Shown piece after piece: positions 27,714 to 38,882 of a stretch of DNA of 64,000 nt. Made by a program: the position numbers and the translations under genes. Positions within the stretch are counted from its first letter, which is position 1, and the number at the start of each line of letters is the position of its first letter. The notes beneath the pieces are model-generated. The model did no database searches. It worked only from the letters and a program-made list of their open reading frames with translations, and was not told the origin of the DNA. Source of the stretch: Costus lasius (taxonomy: Eukaryota; Streptophyta; Magnoliopsida; Zingiberales; Costaceae). The stretch is from assembly GCA_027563935.2 (NCBI GenBank), contig CM050448.1, positions 124,759,493-124,823,492 on the forward strand, in the 5' to 3' direction.

Positions 27714-29449
27714 AAGTGTTCAAGATATGGTTTTAACATATCAAGTTGGTTTAGCATTGGGTCTGCTAAATATTCCGTTCCATAAGGAGACTGAAGTTGA
27801 TCAGCCTTGGTTAGTAGGTCTGAAGTGAACTCTTCTAATTCACTATCAGAATCCTCATTCGTATGTGTGATATCAGGGATAGAAACAATACTATATATTG
27901 ATTCCGTATCTGATATGTATTCATCTACATGGAGTAGATCCTCTTGTACACAATCAACTAAAATTGATTGTTTATTATATAAATTTTGTCTCTTAGTACA
28001 ATCTCGTGCTAAGTGATTTTGGCTTCCGCATGTGAAACATGAAAGCTTATTTTTATAATCCCGCTTAGGGTTATATTTCCTTACATGTTTTTCTTTGGCA
28101 AGGTAAGGTTTCCTTGCAGCTGATTTTCTAAGAAAATATCTCTTAGAGGTTTTACCTTTAGAGGCTTTTTTAGAAGACTTCCCTTGACGAGACATCTTAT
28201 GTTCTTTATCATATGTTTGGGGTGTATATAGCTCATTACAGAAGCTAAATTCCCCTTTGAGATGTCTATCGCCTTTTAGACGAGTACATCTTTCAACCAA
28301 TCTATCTATGATGAATTGTATTCGTGCTGTAATATTGTTTAAGGCTAAGGAAAGTTGAGCCTTTTCAGGATCATTATTCCATGCCTGATGTATTTCATGA
28401 CCGATTGGAGCTGGTAATTTTAAAAATAACCTTTCTCCTAATGCCTGATCATGATATGCTCCTGCCTTACAAGTATAATATAAAAAATCTTGTAAGAAAG
28501 GTTTAATATATTTCCAATTTTTGATTTGGATTATTTCAAGCTTTCGTATTGCTTCTTTTTGTTGGGCATTAAATCCCATATTTGGGTTAGACCCTAAGAT
28601 CATAATTTTCATGCGATTTGTGAAATTATAGGGATTAACTCCGAGTGAAATATCCTGTTGGAAATCATTAGGGCAATTTAGTTTGTAAGATTCCCAAATT
28701 GCTCTTGCTGTTTCTCCTAAGAAATTTTCTAAATAAGAGTACATCTCTTCTGCTGTGAAGTTTCCAAGTATTTTGGTTACTTCCATTGATACCATGGAGG
28801 CCCAGTTATCTAGAACTGTGCTCCAGGTTTGTGGATCATGGGCTGCTAGATTTAAGATTCTTCCTTCATCTAGAAGCTTTCTTCTATCTATGGTTTCTAG
28901 GGGTTGTCTTTTTCCTCTAGACCATCTATCATCTCTTTCTTCATTATACTGTGTATACTGTGTATACGATTCTCGAGGAGGTTGTCCAATAGGATAACTC
29001 CGTATGTGTGAAGTACTTGGCTGAGCCGTACTTGTTGAGGCTACTGCCTGTCCTGGATTGTTATAAACAGGAGCAGTGTTACTAGCTTGTTCTTGGCCAG
29101 TCATTATTGTATCCATTAAGTTCTGGGGAATACTTTGGATACTTTGAGAATCTAAGTCATCTATGACTATCTCTTCTATGAATTCTTCCATAGTATTTGT
29201 TTCTAAGAAGGTAGTATTTTCTTCTTCTTGAGTAATTCCTAAGAAGGCATTTATTATATCTTCTTCTTCTTGTGTAAAGTCTGTTTTTGGTGCATACCAG
29301 ACTCTAATGTTTCCTTCCGTATCATACTCAAGTTTTTGAGTAGGAAGTAATTTTCCTTTATTAATAAGGGATATTTCTAAACATATCATTTCTTCAAATG
29401 TAAAGTTTAGCTCTTTTGATACTACAAGAGTATTTTCTTTGAGTATCAT
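27710..29449 (-). CDS. Coat protein, intact copy (S9)
   Basis: Full 579 codons with ATGA overlaps on both sides. No differences from the reference copy noticed. Confidence 0.9.
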   Translation of the reverse strand: MILKENTLVVSKELNFTFEEMICLEISLINKGKLLPTQKLEYDTEGNIRVWYAPKTDFTQEEEDIINAFLGITQEEENTTFLETNTMEEFIEEIVIDDLDSQSIQSIPQNLMDTIMTGQEQASNTAPVYNNPGQAVASTSTAQPSTSHIRSYPIGQPPRESYTQYTQYNEERDDRWSRGKRQPLETIDRRKLLDEGRILNLAAHDPQTWSTVLDNWASMVSMEVTKILGNFTAEEMYSYLENFLGETARAIWESYKLNCPNDFQQDISLGVNPYNFTNRMKIMILGSNPNMGFNAQQKEAIRKLEIIQIKNWKYIKPFLQDFLYYTCKAGAYHDQALGERLFLKLPAPIGHEIHQAWNNDPEKAQLSLALNNITARIQFIIDRLVERCTRLKGDRHLKGEFSFCNELYTPQTYDKEHKMSRQGKSSKKASKGKTSKRYFLRKSAARKPYLAKEKHVRKYNPKRDYKNKLSCFTCGSQNHLARDCTKRQNLYNKQSILVDCVQEDLLHVDEYISDTESIYSIVSIPDITHTNEDSDSELEEFTSDLLTKADQLQSPYGTEYLADPMLNQLDMLKPYLEHL

Positions 29450-30414
29450 TGTTCTAAGAATTTTTCTAAGCCTGATGTTGAAGCCTCATCATCATTTTTA
29501 GATTGTTTCTTTTTATAACTTGAAAATCTCAAGTTATAAGTATCATCAGAATTTTTAAACATTATGCTTTCCTCAGGGACAAGCATTTGTTCTTGTTCTA
29601 AGTTTTTAGAGATATTCCAATCTAATCCACCAAGATCTTCTGGTGAGATCGTCATGGGTTTTATCATTTTAATTCCTTTACTAGCTAAAGCATCTATAAC
29701 ATTTGAAATATAAAGCTTATAACCAGTGTTTGAATTGTTTGTTAATTTGCCTAGAAATCCTAATCCAATAAGAAGATTAGAATCTCCTGCAAAATCTTCG
29801 TATCCTCTTGTTTGGATACCAATTTCTAATTCTCCTAAGTCTTTTATACTTATGAGAAAATCTGGGGCACAATAGAAAATACCCTTATTATCTGTCATGT
29901 CAACTTCCATGCAGGCAATAAGTGCCTTTCTTGCATCCGATTTCCATCGTTTATCAAGAATTGCAATAAGAACCTTTGTTCCTAGCTTTTTACGAGCTAG
30001 ACCTTTTACTGAAATCACAATCATCCCAATATGGGCTAATGTCTTTCCAGATAATCGTAATTTGTTTAAAGAATCTCTAGAAATGATCTTGAGATTCCTT
30101 GGTTCTGTTGTGACAGACAAATGTTCTTCACGTGTTATTCTTAGAAGTTGGGTTCTAAGGTTTAACGGTCCAGTCCTATATAGGAGTTGTGGACGTAAAA
30201 TTTGTAACCTATTATTTTGATAGGCTTCAAATTGTTGGTCAATATCAACAACTTCTTCCAACACTTGTGCTGGGAGTCCTTGTTGGTCAAAAATCCTATT
30301 AAGAATATTTGGAATAGGATTACTAATTGATAACCTTTCATTATGGTTATTTTCTCTGACTGTTGTTGTTCCAGTTAGAGTGTTAGATGTCCCTGTAAAA
30401 GGTCGTGTACTCAT
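29446..30414 (-). CDS. Movement protein, intact copy (S9)
   Basis: Full 322 codons from the ATG that overlaps the P2 stop. Has the common Gly at the position altered in S6. Confidence 0.85.
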   Translation of the reverse strand: MSTRPFTGTSNTLTGTTTVRENNHNERLSISNPIPNILNRIFDQQGLPAQVLEEVVDIDQQFEAYQNNRLQILRPQLLYRTGPLNLRTQLLRITREEHLSVTTEPRNLKIISRDSLNKLRLSGKTLAHIGMIVISVKGLARKKLGTKVLIAILDKRWKSDARKALIACMEVDMTDNKGIFYCAPDFLISIKDLGELEIGIQTRGYEDFAGDSNLLIGLGFLGKLTNNSNTGYKLYISNVIDALASKGIKMIKPMTISPEDLGGLDWNISKNLEQEQMLVPEESIMFKNSDDTYNLRFSSYKKKQSKNDDEASTSGLEKFLEQ

Positions 30415-30923
30415 TTCCAAATAAATTGAGTACTCCTTGGTGTCTTTTTAGACACTGAGGTTTGAGATGTTTCAGGTTGTGTTGGAGACATCTGTACTAC
30501 TCTGTGTAACTGAGTAGTTAACTCATTTATTGAGTTTTGATACTGTTGGGCTTGTACTCCTAACATATTTTCGACTACCTCATGTTGCCTAAGCAAGATT
30601 GTAGAGATAGATCTTATCATTTCTTGCTGGGCAATTAAAGTGTCAGTGTTCATTTTTACGTTAGCAAAAATGAGATTTAATTTTTTATTTAAGTGTATTA
30701 AATATGTAATGATAAAATTGTTTTGTCTGACAAAACGTTTATCTGATGCTCCTTGTGGATCATCAGTAATAATACCTAGAGGATTATCTAGGTAATTTCC
30801 TGTTTCTGTTAGAATTTTTTGATATTCTTCATCATGGCCTAATGAATCAAGCCATTCAGGAATAGGTATGTTAGGCGTTAGGTTCGCCATTCCACTTTGA
30901 TGAGGTGAATTTGGATTTACCAT
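30411..30923 (-). CDS. P2, intact copy (S9)
   Basis: Full 170 codons, overlapping P1 by 7 nt and MP by 4 nt. Confidence 0.8.
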   Translation of the reverse strand: MVNPNSPHQSGMANLTPNIPIPEWLDSLGHDEEYQKILTETGNYLDNPLGIITDDPQGASDKRFVRQNNFIITYLIHLNKKLNLIFANVKMNTDTLIAQQEMIRSISTILLRQHEVVENMLGVQAQQYQNSINELTTQLHRVVQMSPTQPETSQTSVSKKTPRSTQFIWK

Positions 30924-31399
30924 TCTTCTGAGTTTTTCTGTAATTTTTCCAGAAGAGCAGCTGTTTTTGTGGTTTGATAGTCAAAAACTTTTGACTGCCT
31001 ATGGAGATTATCTAGTATCTCTTTTAACTCAGCTGTGAGTTTTTGTTGTAATAACAAAGATCTTTCGATCTCTTTTACCATCGTGACCAAATACGTATAC
31101 TGGTTCTTGATGTATTCTTGGTTTTCATGAATATTTCTTAATAAAATATTCTTTGTTAACATTTCAGTATGTACTGTTTTCCATAGTTCCGTACATACAT
31201 GATTAAATTCTCTAAGGCTTTCTGCCTGAGAGATTTGGAAATCAATTATTGTGTTTAACTGAGCATTCTCAGTATGTAATTGATGTCCATACCTACCATT
31301 TTCTTTAGGAAAATAGCATTTGTGTTTAGTTGCCTGGGAATTAGCTTGTAGTTCCCAGTATTGTTGTGCTAATTTTAAAGAGAGATAATTAATATCCAT
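30917..31399 (-). CDS. P1, intact copy (S9)
   Basis: Full 160 codons, preceded by the complete leader of this segment, including the 42-codon leader ORF (31389-31517). Confidence 0.8.
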   Translation of the reverse strand: MDINYLSLKLAQQYWELQANSQATKHKCYFPKENGRYGHQLHTENAQLNTIIDFQISQAESLREFNHVCTELWKTVHTEMLTKNILLRNIHENQEYIKNQYTYLVTMVKEIERSLLLQQKLTAELKEILDNLHRQSKVFDYQTTKTAALLEKLQKNSEEW

Positions 31400-31582
31400 C
31401 TTTGATTTTTAACCAATAGGTTCTTATGGTTATTTTATGCTTAGCAGCATAATTGTTTTTAAAGCCTTGCGGCTTGTTTTTAAAGCCTTGCGGCTTTGGT
31501 GAATAAACTTGTTTCATAAAAACTATTGTGTAAAACACAAGTAAGAGCAGGTACTGAATAAAACAGATTTACTAGGTACTCA

Positions 31583-32028
31583 CGTATACTTGTATGGTCC
31601 TATGTTATGATGTATACAGAAGGTTTTCTAAGGATTAGTAATACTTGTTATCTATAGATTCCTGGTCATTCGGATACTTTGTTTTCCTCTAATATCAACC
31701 GCTCTACCATATGTGTATAGAGAAGTAACTGAACATCATGCTACATGGTCGTTAAGCATGCTGTATGTCCCGGCGACGCTCCTCGTCTTTGGACGTTTGC
31801 ATGTCAAGCCATCGGCCCTTTAGTTCAGTGCTTTCTCTCTACTATGGTGGCTTAGGCAGCCCCGGTATCTTTAGATGTGTATAAAAAACAAAGTATGCGA
31901 CAACCTATCTGAAATAACACGCATACTATATCGGCTTAGAGCCTTCCGTATACTAACATGGATTACTCCATACTTATACGCTTTCCCGTTCAATCCAATA
32001 AAGGAACAGTAACGAAGCTCTGATACCA
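31583..32028 (-). promoter_or_regulatory. Leader hairpin and PBS (S9)
   Basis: PBS at 32017-32028 and the ~400-nt hairpin at 31583-31980, complete. The tandem GCAA hairpins follow at about 31455-31497. Confidence 0.82.
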
Positions 32029-32550
32029 ATAAAAGGGGAGGGGTATTTGTGCACAAATAATACTTAAAACAGAAGAGATGCTAACTATATTATTATAAGC
32101 ATTAGAACTTACAAGGAGAAGAATACAAGACTCGAAGACTGAATGTTGCAGATGAGCTATATTTTCTTACAGACATGGAGGCTCCTTATATAGACAAGGA
32201 GGGGAGCCGTTACCTTAGCTACTAAGAAAGCATCTCATAATGGATGCCAACACACAAAGCATCTGAGAATAGATGCCAGCACACTTGCCCCTTCGGAAAA
32301 GAAGGGTTACCTCTTAACAGCTACTAGGAGGCACCTTGCCTCTTCACAAAAGTTACAGACAGGAGGCATCTTGCCTCTTCACAAAAGTTACAGACAGGAG
32401 GCATCTTGCCTCTTCACAAAAGTTACAGACAGGAGGCATCTTGCCTCTTCATAAAGCAAAAGCACATTAATAAGAGAGGGAATCTGACCCTCTTAAAAAG
32501 TAACGTGCTTCTTAAGGACAGAAGCTGACCCTTCAGATAGTGGTGGGACC
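32029..32550 (-). promoter_or_regulatory. Promoter and inverted-repeat array (S9)
   Basis: TATA box at 32184-32192, 35-bp array at 32328-32450. One private change, C for A, near 32464. The segment ends 5 bp beyond the P4 stop position, so this promoter has its whole upstream region and would transcribe leftward through P1-Pol. Confidence 0.85.
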
Positions 32551-32646
32551 AAAACTCGTGAAGTAACAGATACAAAAAGTGGTTCCTCTGTATGTTGTAC
32601 ATGTGTCTGATGGCCAATGATTCTTGTACGAATACATTTTGGCAAA
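32551..32646. other. Mosaic filler made of four short viral pieces
   Basis: Four scraps fill the gap between S9 and S10. Bases 32551-32578 are sense Pol with one mismatch. Bases 32579-32597 are antisense P4. Bases 32595-32612 are antisense P4 from another place. Bases 32609-32646 are sense Pol with one mismatch. Adjacent pieces share 3-4 nt. Confidence 0.8.
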
Positions 32647-32812
32647 TGTTGGCATCCATTATGAGATGCTTTCTTAGTAGCTAAGGTAACGGCTCCCCTC
32701 CTTGTCTATATAAGGAGCCTCCATGTCTGTAAGAAAATATAGCTCATCTGCAACATTCAGTCTTCGAGTCTTGTATTCTTCTCCTTGTAAGTTCTAATGC
32801 TTATAAGAACAA
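32647..32812 (+). promoter_or_regulatory. Minimal promoter fused to Pol (S10)
   Basis: Equivalent to 12571-12730: the last inverted repeat, TATA box (32707-32715), transcription start region and splice donor (32787), but without the 35-bp array. At 32806 it jumps straight into Pol. Leader ORF 1 (ATG at 32797) loses its stop and now runs past the Pol ATG at 32813. Confidence 0.8.
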
Positions 32813-34699
32813 ATGGATGGCCAATTATTCTTGTACGAATACATTTTGGCAAAACATAAGCTTTCCTTCTCTCTAGGAAATGCTCATTATACACCACCAA
32901 CCTATATTGGCCGAATCTGCCTTCGCCCACTTAGTTTGGTTAAAACTAAATTTATTATTGGGCTTAATATGCTCCTTAATTCTTATAAGGGTGTTACCCT
33001 GACTTCGGAAGGATTGATTTTCCTCCCTCACACGTTAATTCCTTATACCTCTACGCCTGCGAAGCGTGGTGGGTGTTCCTGTGAATCAACAACAACATCA
33101 TCCGATCCTCTACCAGAGGCCGGAGTATTATCGGACGGTGATGAAGTTGATGACTTTATCACCTATGATGATCCTGACACAGTAAGGATCCTTAAAAATC
33201 CTTTAAATAAATGGCATTCTTATGACCATAACATATCTGATTATAGCCATATAGAAAAAATTGAATCCGGAAATCCTGATGTGGATGACTTAATCCGGCT
33301 TCTTGAAAAAGATAAAATCTTTGGCTCAAATCCCCAACAACATTGGGAGAAAAACAAACTTGTTTGTATCTTGAAAATCAAAGACCCTGGTTTTCGTATA
33401 ACAAACAAGAAAATTACAGCAACAAATGAAAACATTGCTGAATTTAAAATGCATATTGAGGAATTATTAAATCTCAATGTCATAAGAAGGAGTGTTTCTC
33501 CTCACAGATCCCCCGCATTCATTGTAAATAAACACAGTGAACAAGTTAGGGGCAAAACAAGAATGGTCATTGATTATCGAAGATTAAATGATAATATTGA
33601 AGACGATAGCTATGACATTCCAGATAAAACAGAGTTAATTAACTCTATACAAGGAGATATGTTCTTCTCAAAATTTGACTGCAAGTCGGGTTTTTGGCAA
33701 ATCCGTATGGCAGAAGAATCAATACCATGGACGGCATTTACCTGTCCAATAGGAAGTTTCGAATGGCTTGTCATGCCATTTGGACTAAAAACTGCACCTG
33801 CAGTATTCCAAAGAAAAATGGATGAAGTATTTAAACCTTATCAAGACTTTGTTTGTGTGTATATAGATGATATTCTAGTACACAGTAAAACAGAGAAAGA
33901 ACATACAAGTCATTTAAAGCTTGTATTACAAAAATTCTATACTAATGGGATTATTGTCTCCGGACAAAAATCACAGTTCTATAGAAAAAATATTGACTAC
34001 TTAGGAGTCGAAATTGGGCATGGAGTTATTAAGCTCCAACCTCATATTGCTTCAAAAATCAAAACTCTTGAAGTAACAGATACAAAAAGCCTACAACAAT
34101 TTTTAGGCTTAATTAATTATGCTAGGCCTTTTTTAAAGGATCTTCATAAAATGAGTGGACCTCTCTACTCAAAATTAAGTCTTACTGGCGTTAAGAAATT
34201 TAACACAGAAGACTACAAACAGATTGATAAAATTAGGCAATTAGTAGAAACACTACCATTGCTCAAATTACCACTGGATAGTGATTATCTCATTGTCCAA
34301 ACAGATGGGAGCGAGTATGGATGGGGAGCAGTCCTCCTCCGAAAGCCTCATAAATATTCTACAGAGATAGAAACTATTTGTAGATATGCTTCTGGCAAAT
34401 TTCGCGAGAAAAATGTCACAAGCAGCATTGACCAAGAGCTCTTAGCCGTTTGCTACGGCTTAGATGCTTTTAGACTATTTCTTTTAAATAAAAAAGAAAT
34501 ATTAATAAGAACTGATTGTGAAGCAATCGTAAAGTTCTTCAACACAAAGAATGAGAAACGCATTTCTCAAAAGAGATGGTTATCATTCACAGACCATTGT
34601 ATTAACAATGCATATAGAATTACCTTTGAGCATATCAAAGGAAAAAATAATGTCATCTCAGACATATTATCACGCCTTTTACAAAGGCCACATGAATAA
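32806..34699 (+). pseudogene. Pol, 5'-truncated, directly behind a TATA box (S10)
   Basis: Open from Met208 (ATG 32813) to the normal stop, 628 codons: it lacks the cysteine-rich region and the protease active site, but holds complete RT and RNase H motifs. The in-frame ATG is accidental, created by the break just upstream. Confidence 0.88.
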
Positions 34700-34769
34700 G
34701 TCTTTGACTTCATACCAGCCTATGGGCTATATAATAATCTACAAGGTTATTCAAAGCTAATCACCTCTT

Positions 34770-36158
34770 ATGCAGGATATGGCAACTAGCTCAGCACCTC
34801 AAAAGATGAACGCTAAAAAGAAGGCCCCAGTGCCTCAAGGGCCCCAACCTATGGTTACTGAAGAAGTAACATATGCTCAACAAGTTAAAGATGGAGTTGA
34901 GAAAACAACAATGTTTGTTTTTCGGGTCCCAAAACACTATACGGCATTAACAGGACATGACAGGACCATTCTGGATCTTTTATGGAAAGATCACCATAAT
35001 CCTGGGTTCCTGACTGCGATGAACACACTAGCAGGACATCTACAGGCCTTGCGGTATATGAAGACCTTGCCACCACAAGTTCCTCAGACAAAGTTGGAGC
35101 CTCAAACATTAGAGGCCTATATTGCTAAAGAATTCCGGATTAATACTCTGGAAAAAGACTTAGCCAGCATGCAACAGAAACTGGAAGCTCTTCAAAAAGA
35201 AAAACAAGAGCTAGAACAATCATTGGATCTTTTCAAGACTACCTGGACTACTGAATTAGAAAATCAGTGGACAAATTCCCAGGCAAAGATTCCACCACAG
35301 CTGTTCCCAGCTCAACAACACATATATGAGCTTGTAAAAACTACACAACATCAGAAGTTTGTAACTTTAGTCAAGCTCTTACAACAGATAGCACTGGATA
35401 AAGCAAGGAAACCAAGAGGTCTCCATTTAACCATGATTTCTCTGTTCCGAGAAACTCAACATACAGAGGAACCACATTGTCTCTGTCATAAAGGTTTTAC
35501 GATTATCAAGGCTGCGATTGATTTGGCAGAATGGCAAGATTGTACAGTCATGGGAATACAAGTGTCCCTCCTGGATCTTTTTCAGTATGGACTCTTGGAT
35601 AGACTCGTGGTCCATGCCCTGCATTTGGACAAAATGGTCTCCTTTCCATGGAGACTAAAATATTGCATCAGACACATGTACAATTACCATCGGTTCCATG
35701 GTTATCTGGATCTGAATATCAGCACCTGTCCACCTTGGTTTTTAGGGTATCCAAGTGATGCCAAACACCAGGTGCTCATTAAACTACAACAAGATTGGCT
35801 CCCTGACTTTTGGGATCACCATTCTTTCCAGAATGAACTCCTACGAGTTCAAGAGCATCCATTGGAACAACAAATGCTGCTATGGCGCCATTATACCATG
35901 ACCAAAGAACATAGGATTCTTTATCCTTCTTTTCTTTTGGCTGAAGACAAGACGTTAAAAGTCTATGTTGATGATGAACATGAGGTGACCTATGTCCCAT
36001 TTCCTTCTCATTTTATCACTCATCCTGGTCAGCATGAACATCTTCTGCAAGTCAAGAATGAATCCACTCTCATTACAGAATGGAAGGATTATGGACGTCA
36101 AGCTCAACCCATGGATGATGCTGACGATTATATTCTTGAAGCCATTCAAGATGATTAA
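34770..36158 (+). CDS. P4, intact copy (S10)
   Basis: Full 462 codons, 70 nt after truncated Pol. The rebuilt upstream promoter keeps the leader splice donor, so the spliced form proposed for P4 is still possible here. Confidence 0.85.
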   Translation: MQDMATSSAPQKMNAKKKAPVPQGPQPMVTEEVTYAQQVKDGVEKTTMFVFRVPKHYTALTGHDRTILDLLWKDHHNPGFLTAMNTLAGHLQALRYMKTLPPQVPQTKLEPQTLEAYIAKEFRINTLEKDLASMQQKLEALQKEKQELEQSLDLFKTTWTTELENQWTNSQAKIPPQLFPAQQHIYELVKTTQHQKFVTLVKLLQQIALDKARKPRGLHLTMISLFRETQHTEEPHCLCHKGFTIIKAAIDLAEWQDCTVMGIQVSLLDLFQYGLLDRLVVHALHLDKMVSFPWRLKYCIRHMYNYHRFHGYLDLNISTCPPWFLGYPSDAKHQVLIKLQQDWLPDFWDHHSFQNELLRVQEHPLEQQMLLWRHYTMTKEHRILYPSFLLAEDKTLKVYVDDEHEVTYVPFPSHFITHPGQHEHLLQVKNESTLITEWKDYGRQAQPMDDADDYILEAIQDD

Positions 36159-36691
36159 AAGATGGTCCCACCACTATCTGAAGGGTCAGCTTCTGTCCTT
36201 AAGAAGCACGTTACTTTTTAAGAGGGTCAGATTCCCTCTCTTATTAATTTGCTTTTGCTTTATGAAGAGGCAAGATGCCTCCTGTCTGTAACTTTTGTGA
36301 AGAGGCAAGATGCCTCCTGTCTGTAACTTTTGTGAAGAGGCAAGATGCCTCCTGTCTGTAACTTTTGTGAAGAGGCAAGGTGCCTCCTAGTAGCTGTTAA
36401 GAGGTAACCCTTCTTTTCCGAAGGGGCAAGTGTGCTGGCATCTATTCTCAGATGCTTTGTGTGTTGGCATCCATTATGAGATGCTTTCTTAGTAGCTAAG
36501 GTAACGGCTCCCCTCCTTGTCTATATAAGGAGCCTCCATGTCTGTAAGAAAATATAGCTCATCTGCAACATTCAGTCTTCGAGTCTTGTATTCTTCTCCT
36601 TGTAAGTTCTAATGCTTATAATAATATAGTTAGCATCTCTTCTGTTTTAAGTATTATTTGTGCACAAATACCCCTCCCCTTTTATTGGTAT
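36159..36691 (+). promoter_or_regulatory. Promoter region ending inside the PBS (S10)
   Basis: 35-bp array from 36264, TATA at 36522-36530. The segment stops at TTGGTAT, the first bases of the PBS, and is joined to a P4 fragment with one shared base. Confidence 0.85.
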
Positions 36692-37147
36692 ACTGAATTA
36701 GAAAATCAGTGGACAAATTCCCAGGCAAAGATTCCACCACAGCTGTTCCCAGCTCAACAACACATATATGAGCTTGTAAAAACTACACAACATCAGAAGT
36801 TTGTAACTTTAGTCAAGCTCTTACAACAGATAGCACTGGATAAAGCAAGGAAACCAAGAGGTCTCCATTTAACCATGATTTCTCTGTTCCGAGAAACTCA
36901 ACATACAGAGGAACCACATTGTCTCTGTCATAAAGGTTTTACGATTATCAAGGCTGCGATTGATTTGGCAGAATGGCAAGATTGTACAGTCATGGGAATA
37001 CAAGTGTCCCTCCTGGATCTTTTTCAGTATGGACTCTTGGATAGACTCGTGGTCCATGCCCTGCATTTGGACAAAATGGTCTCCTTTCCATGGAGACTAA
37101 AATATTGCATCAGACACATGTACAATTACCATCGGTTCCATGGTTAT
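36691..37147 (+). pseudogene. P4, internal fragment (S11)
   Basis: Codons about 161-311, no start or stop of its own. It sits directly downstream of the promoter that ends S10 and is joined to antisense CP at 37147/37148. Confidence 0.88.
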
Positions 37148-37481
37148 TTAAGTTCTGGGGAATACTTTGGATACTTTGAGAATCTAAGTCATCTATGACT
37201 ATCTCTTCTATGAATTCTTCCATAGTATTTGTTTCTAAGAAGGTAGTATTTTCTTCTTCTTGAGTAATTCCTAAGAAGGCATTTATTATATCTTCTTCTT
37301 CTTGTGTAAAGTCTGTTTTTGGTGCATACCAGACTCTAATGTTTCCTTCCGTATCATACTCAAGTTTTTGAGTAGGAAGTAATTTTCCTTTATTAATAAG
37401 GGATATTTCTAAACATATCATTTCTTCAAATGTAAAGTTTAGCTCTTTTGATACTACAAGAGTATTTTCTTTGAGTATCAT
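37148..37481 (-). pseudogene. Coat protein, N-terminal fragment (S12)
   Basis: Codons 1 to about 111 (acidic region), then a few chimeric residues of antisense P4. It overlaps MP by ATGA. Confidence 0.87.
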
Positions 37482-38276
37482 TGTTCTAAGAATTTTTCTA
37501 AGCCTGATGTTGAAGCCTCATCATCATTTTTAGATTGTTTCTTTTTATAACTTGAAAATCTCAAGTTATAAGTATCATCAGAATTTTTAAACATTATGCT
37601 TTCCTCAGGGACAAGCATTTGTTCTTGTTCTAAGTTTTTAGAGATATTCCAATCTAATCCACCAAGATCTTCTGGTGAGATCGTCATGGGTTTTATCATT
37701 TTAATTCCTTTACTAGCTAAAGCATCTATAACATTTGAAATATAAAGCTTATAACCAGTGTTTGAATTGTTTGTTAATTTGCCTAGAAATCCTAATCCAA
37801 TAAGAAGATTAGAATCTCCTGCAAAATCTTCGTATCCTCTTGTTTGGATACCAATTTCTAATTCTCCTAAGTCTTTTATACTTATGAGAAAATCTGGGGC
37901 ACAATAGAAAATACCCTTATTATCTGTCATGTCAACTTCCATGCAGGCAATAAGTGCCTTTCTTGCATCCGATTTCCATCGTTTATCAAGAATTGCAATA
38001 AGAACCTTTGTTCCTAGCTTTTTACGAGCTAGACCTTTTACTGAAATCACAATCATCCCAATATGGGCTAATGTCTTTCCAGATAATCGTAATTTGTTTA
38101 AAGAATCTCTAGAAATGATCTTGAGATTCCTTGGTTCTGTTGTGACAGACAAATGTTCTTCACGTGTTATTCTTAGAAGTTGGGTTCTAAGGTTTAACGG
38201 TCCAGTCCTATATAGGAGTTGTGGACGTAAAATTTGTAACCTATTATTTTGATAGGCTTCAAATTGTTGGTCAATA
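37478..38276 (-). pseudogene. Movement protein, 5'-truncated (S12)
   Basis: Codons about 58-322, with the complete 30K core but no start codon. It is joined head to head with the sense RT fragment S13. Confidence 0.87.
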
Positions 38277-38882
38277 ATTATTAAATCTCAATGTCATAAG
38301 AAGGAGTGTTTCTCCTCACAGATCCCCCGCATTCATTGTAAATAAACACAGTGAACAAGTTAGGGGCAAAACAAGAATGGTCATTGATTATCGAAGATTA
38401 AATGATAATATTGAAGACGATAGCTATGACATTCCAGATAAAACAGAGTTAATTAACTCTATACAAGGAGATATGTTCTTCTCAAAATTTGACTGCAAGT
38501 CGGGTTTTTGGCAAATCCGTATGGCAGAAGAATCAATACCATGGACGGCATTTACCTGTCCAATAGGAAGTTTCGAATGGCTTGTCATGCCATTTGGACT
38601 AAAAACTGCACCTGCAGTATTCCAAAGAAAAATGGATGAAGTATTTAAACCTTATCAAGACTTTGTTTGTGTGTATATAGATGATATTCTAGTACACAGT
38701 AAAACAGAGAAAGAACATACAAGTCATTTAAAGCTTGTATTACAAAAATTCTATACTAATGGGATTATTGTCTCCGGACAAAAATCACAGTTCTATAGAA
38801 AAAATATTGACTACTTAGGAGTCGAAATTGGGCATGGAGTTATTAAGCTCCAACCTCATATTGCTTCAAAAATCAAAACTCT
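38276..38882 (+). pseudogene. Pol, internal RT fragment (S13)
   Basis: Codons about 425-625: most of the RT palm, including FDCKSG and YIDD. No start or stop of its own; the frame runs on ~25 codons into antisense CP. Confidence 0.88.

Larger units (their letters stand above)
23783..32550 (-). mobile_element. Pararetrovirus segment S9: one genome length minus 41 bp
   Basis: Antisense 8,768 bp. In genome order it starts 5 bp after the P4 stop (32550) and runs through promoter, leader, P1, P2, MP, CP and Pol to P4 codon 450. Only 41 bp of the circle are missing, so it is essentially a whole genome opened at the P4 3' end. Confidence 0.92.
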
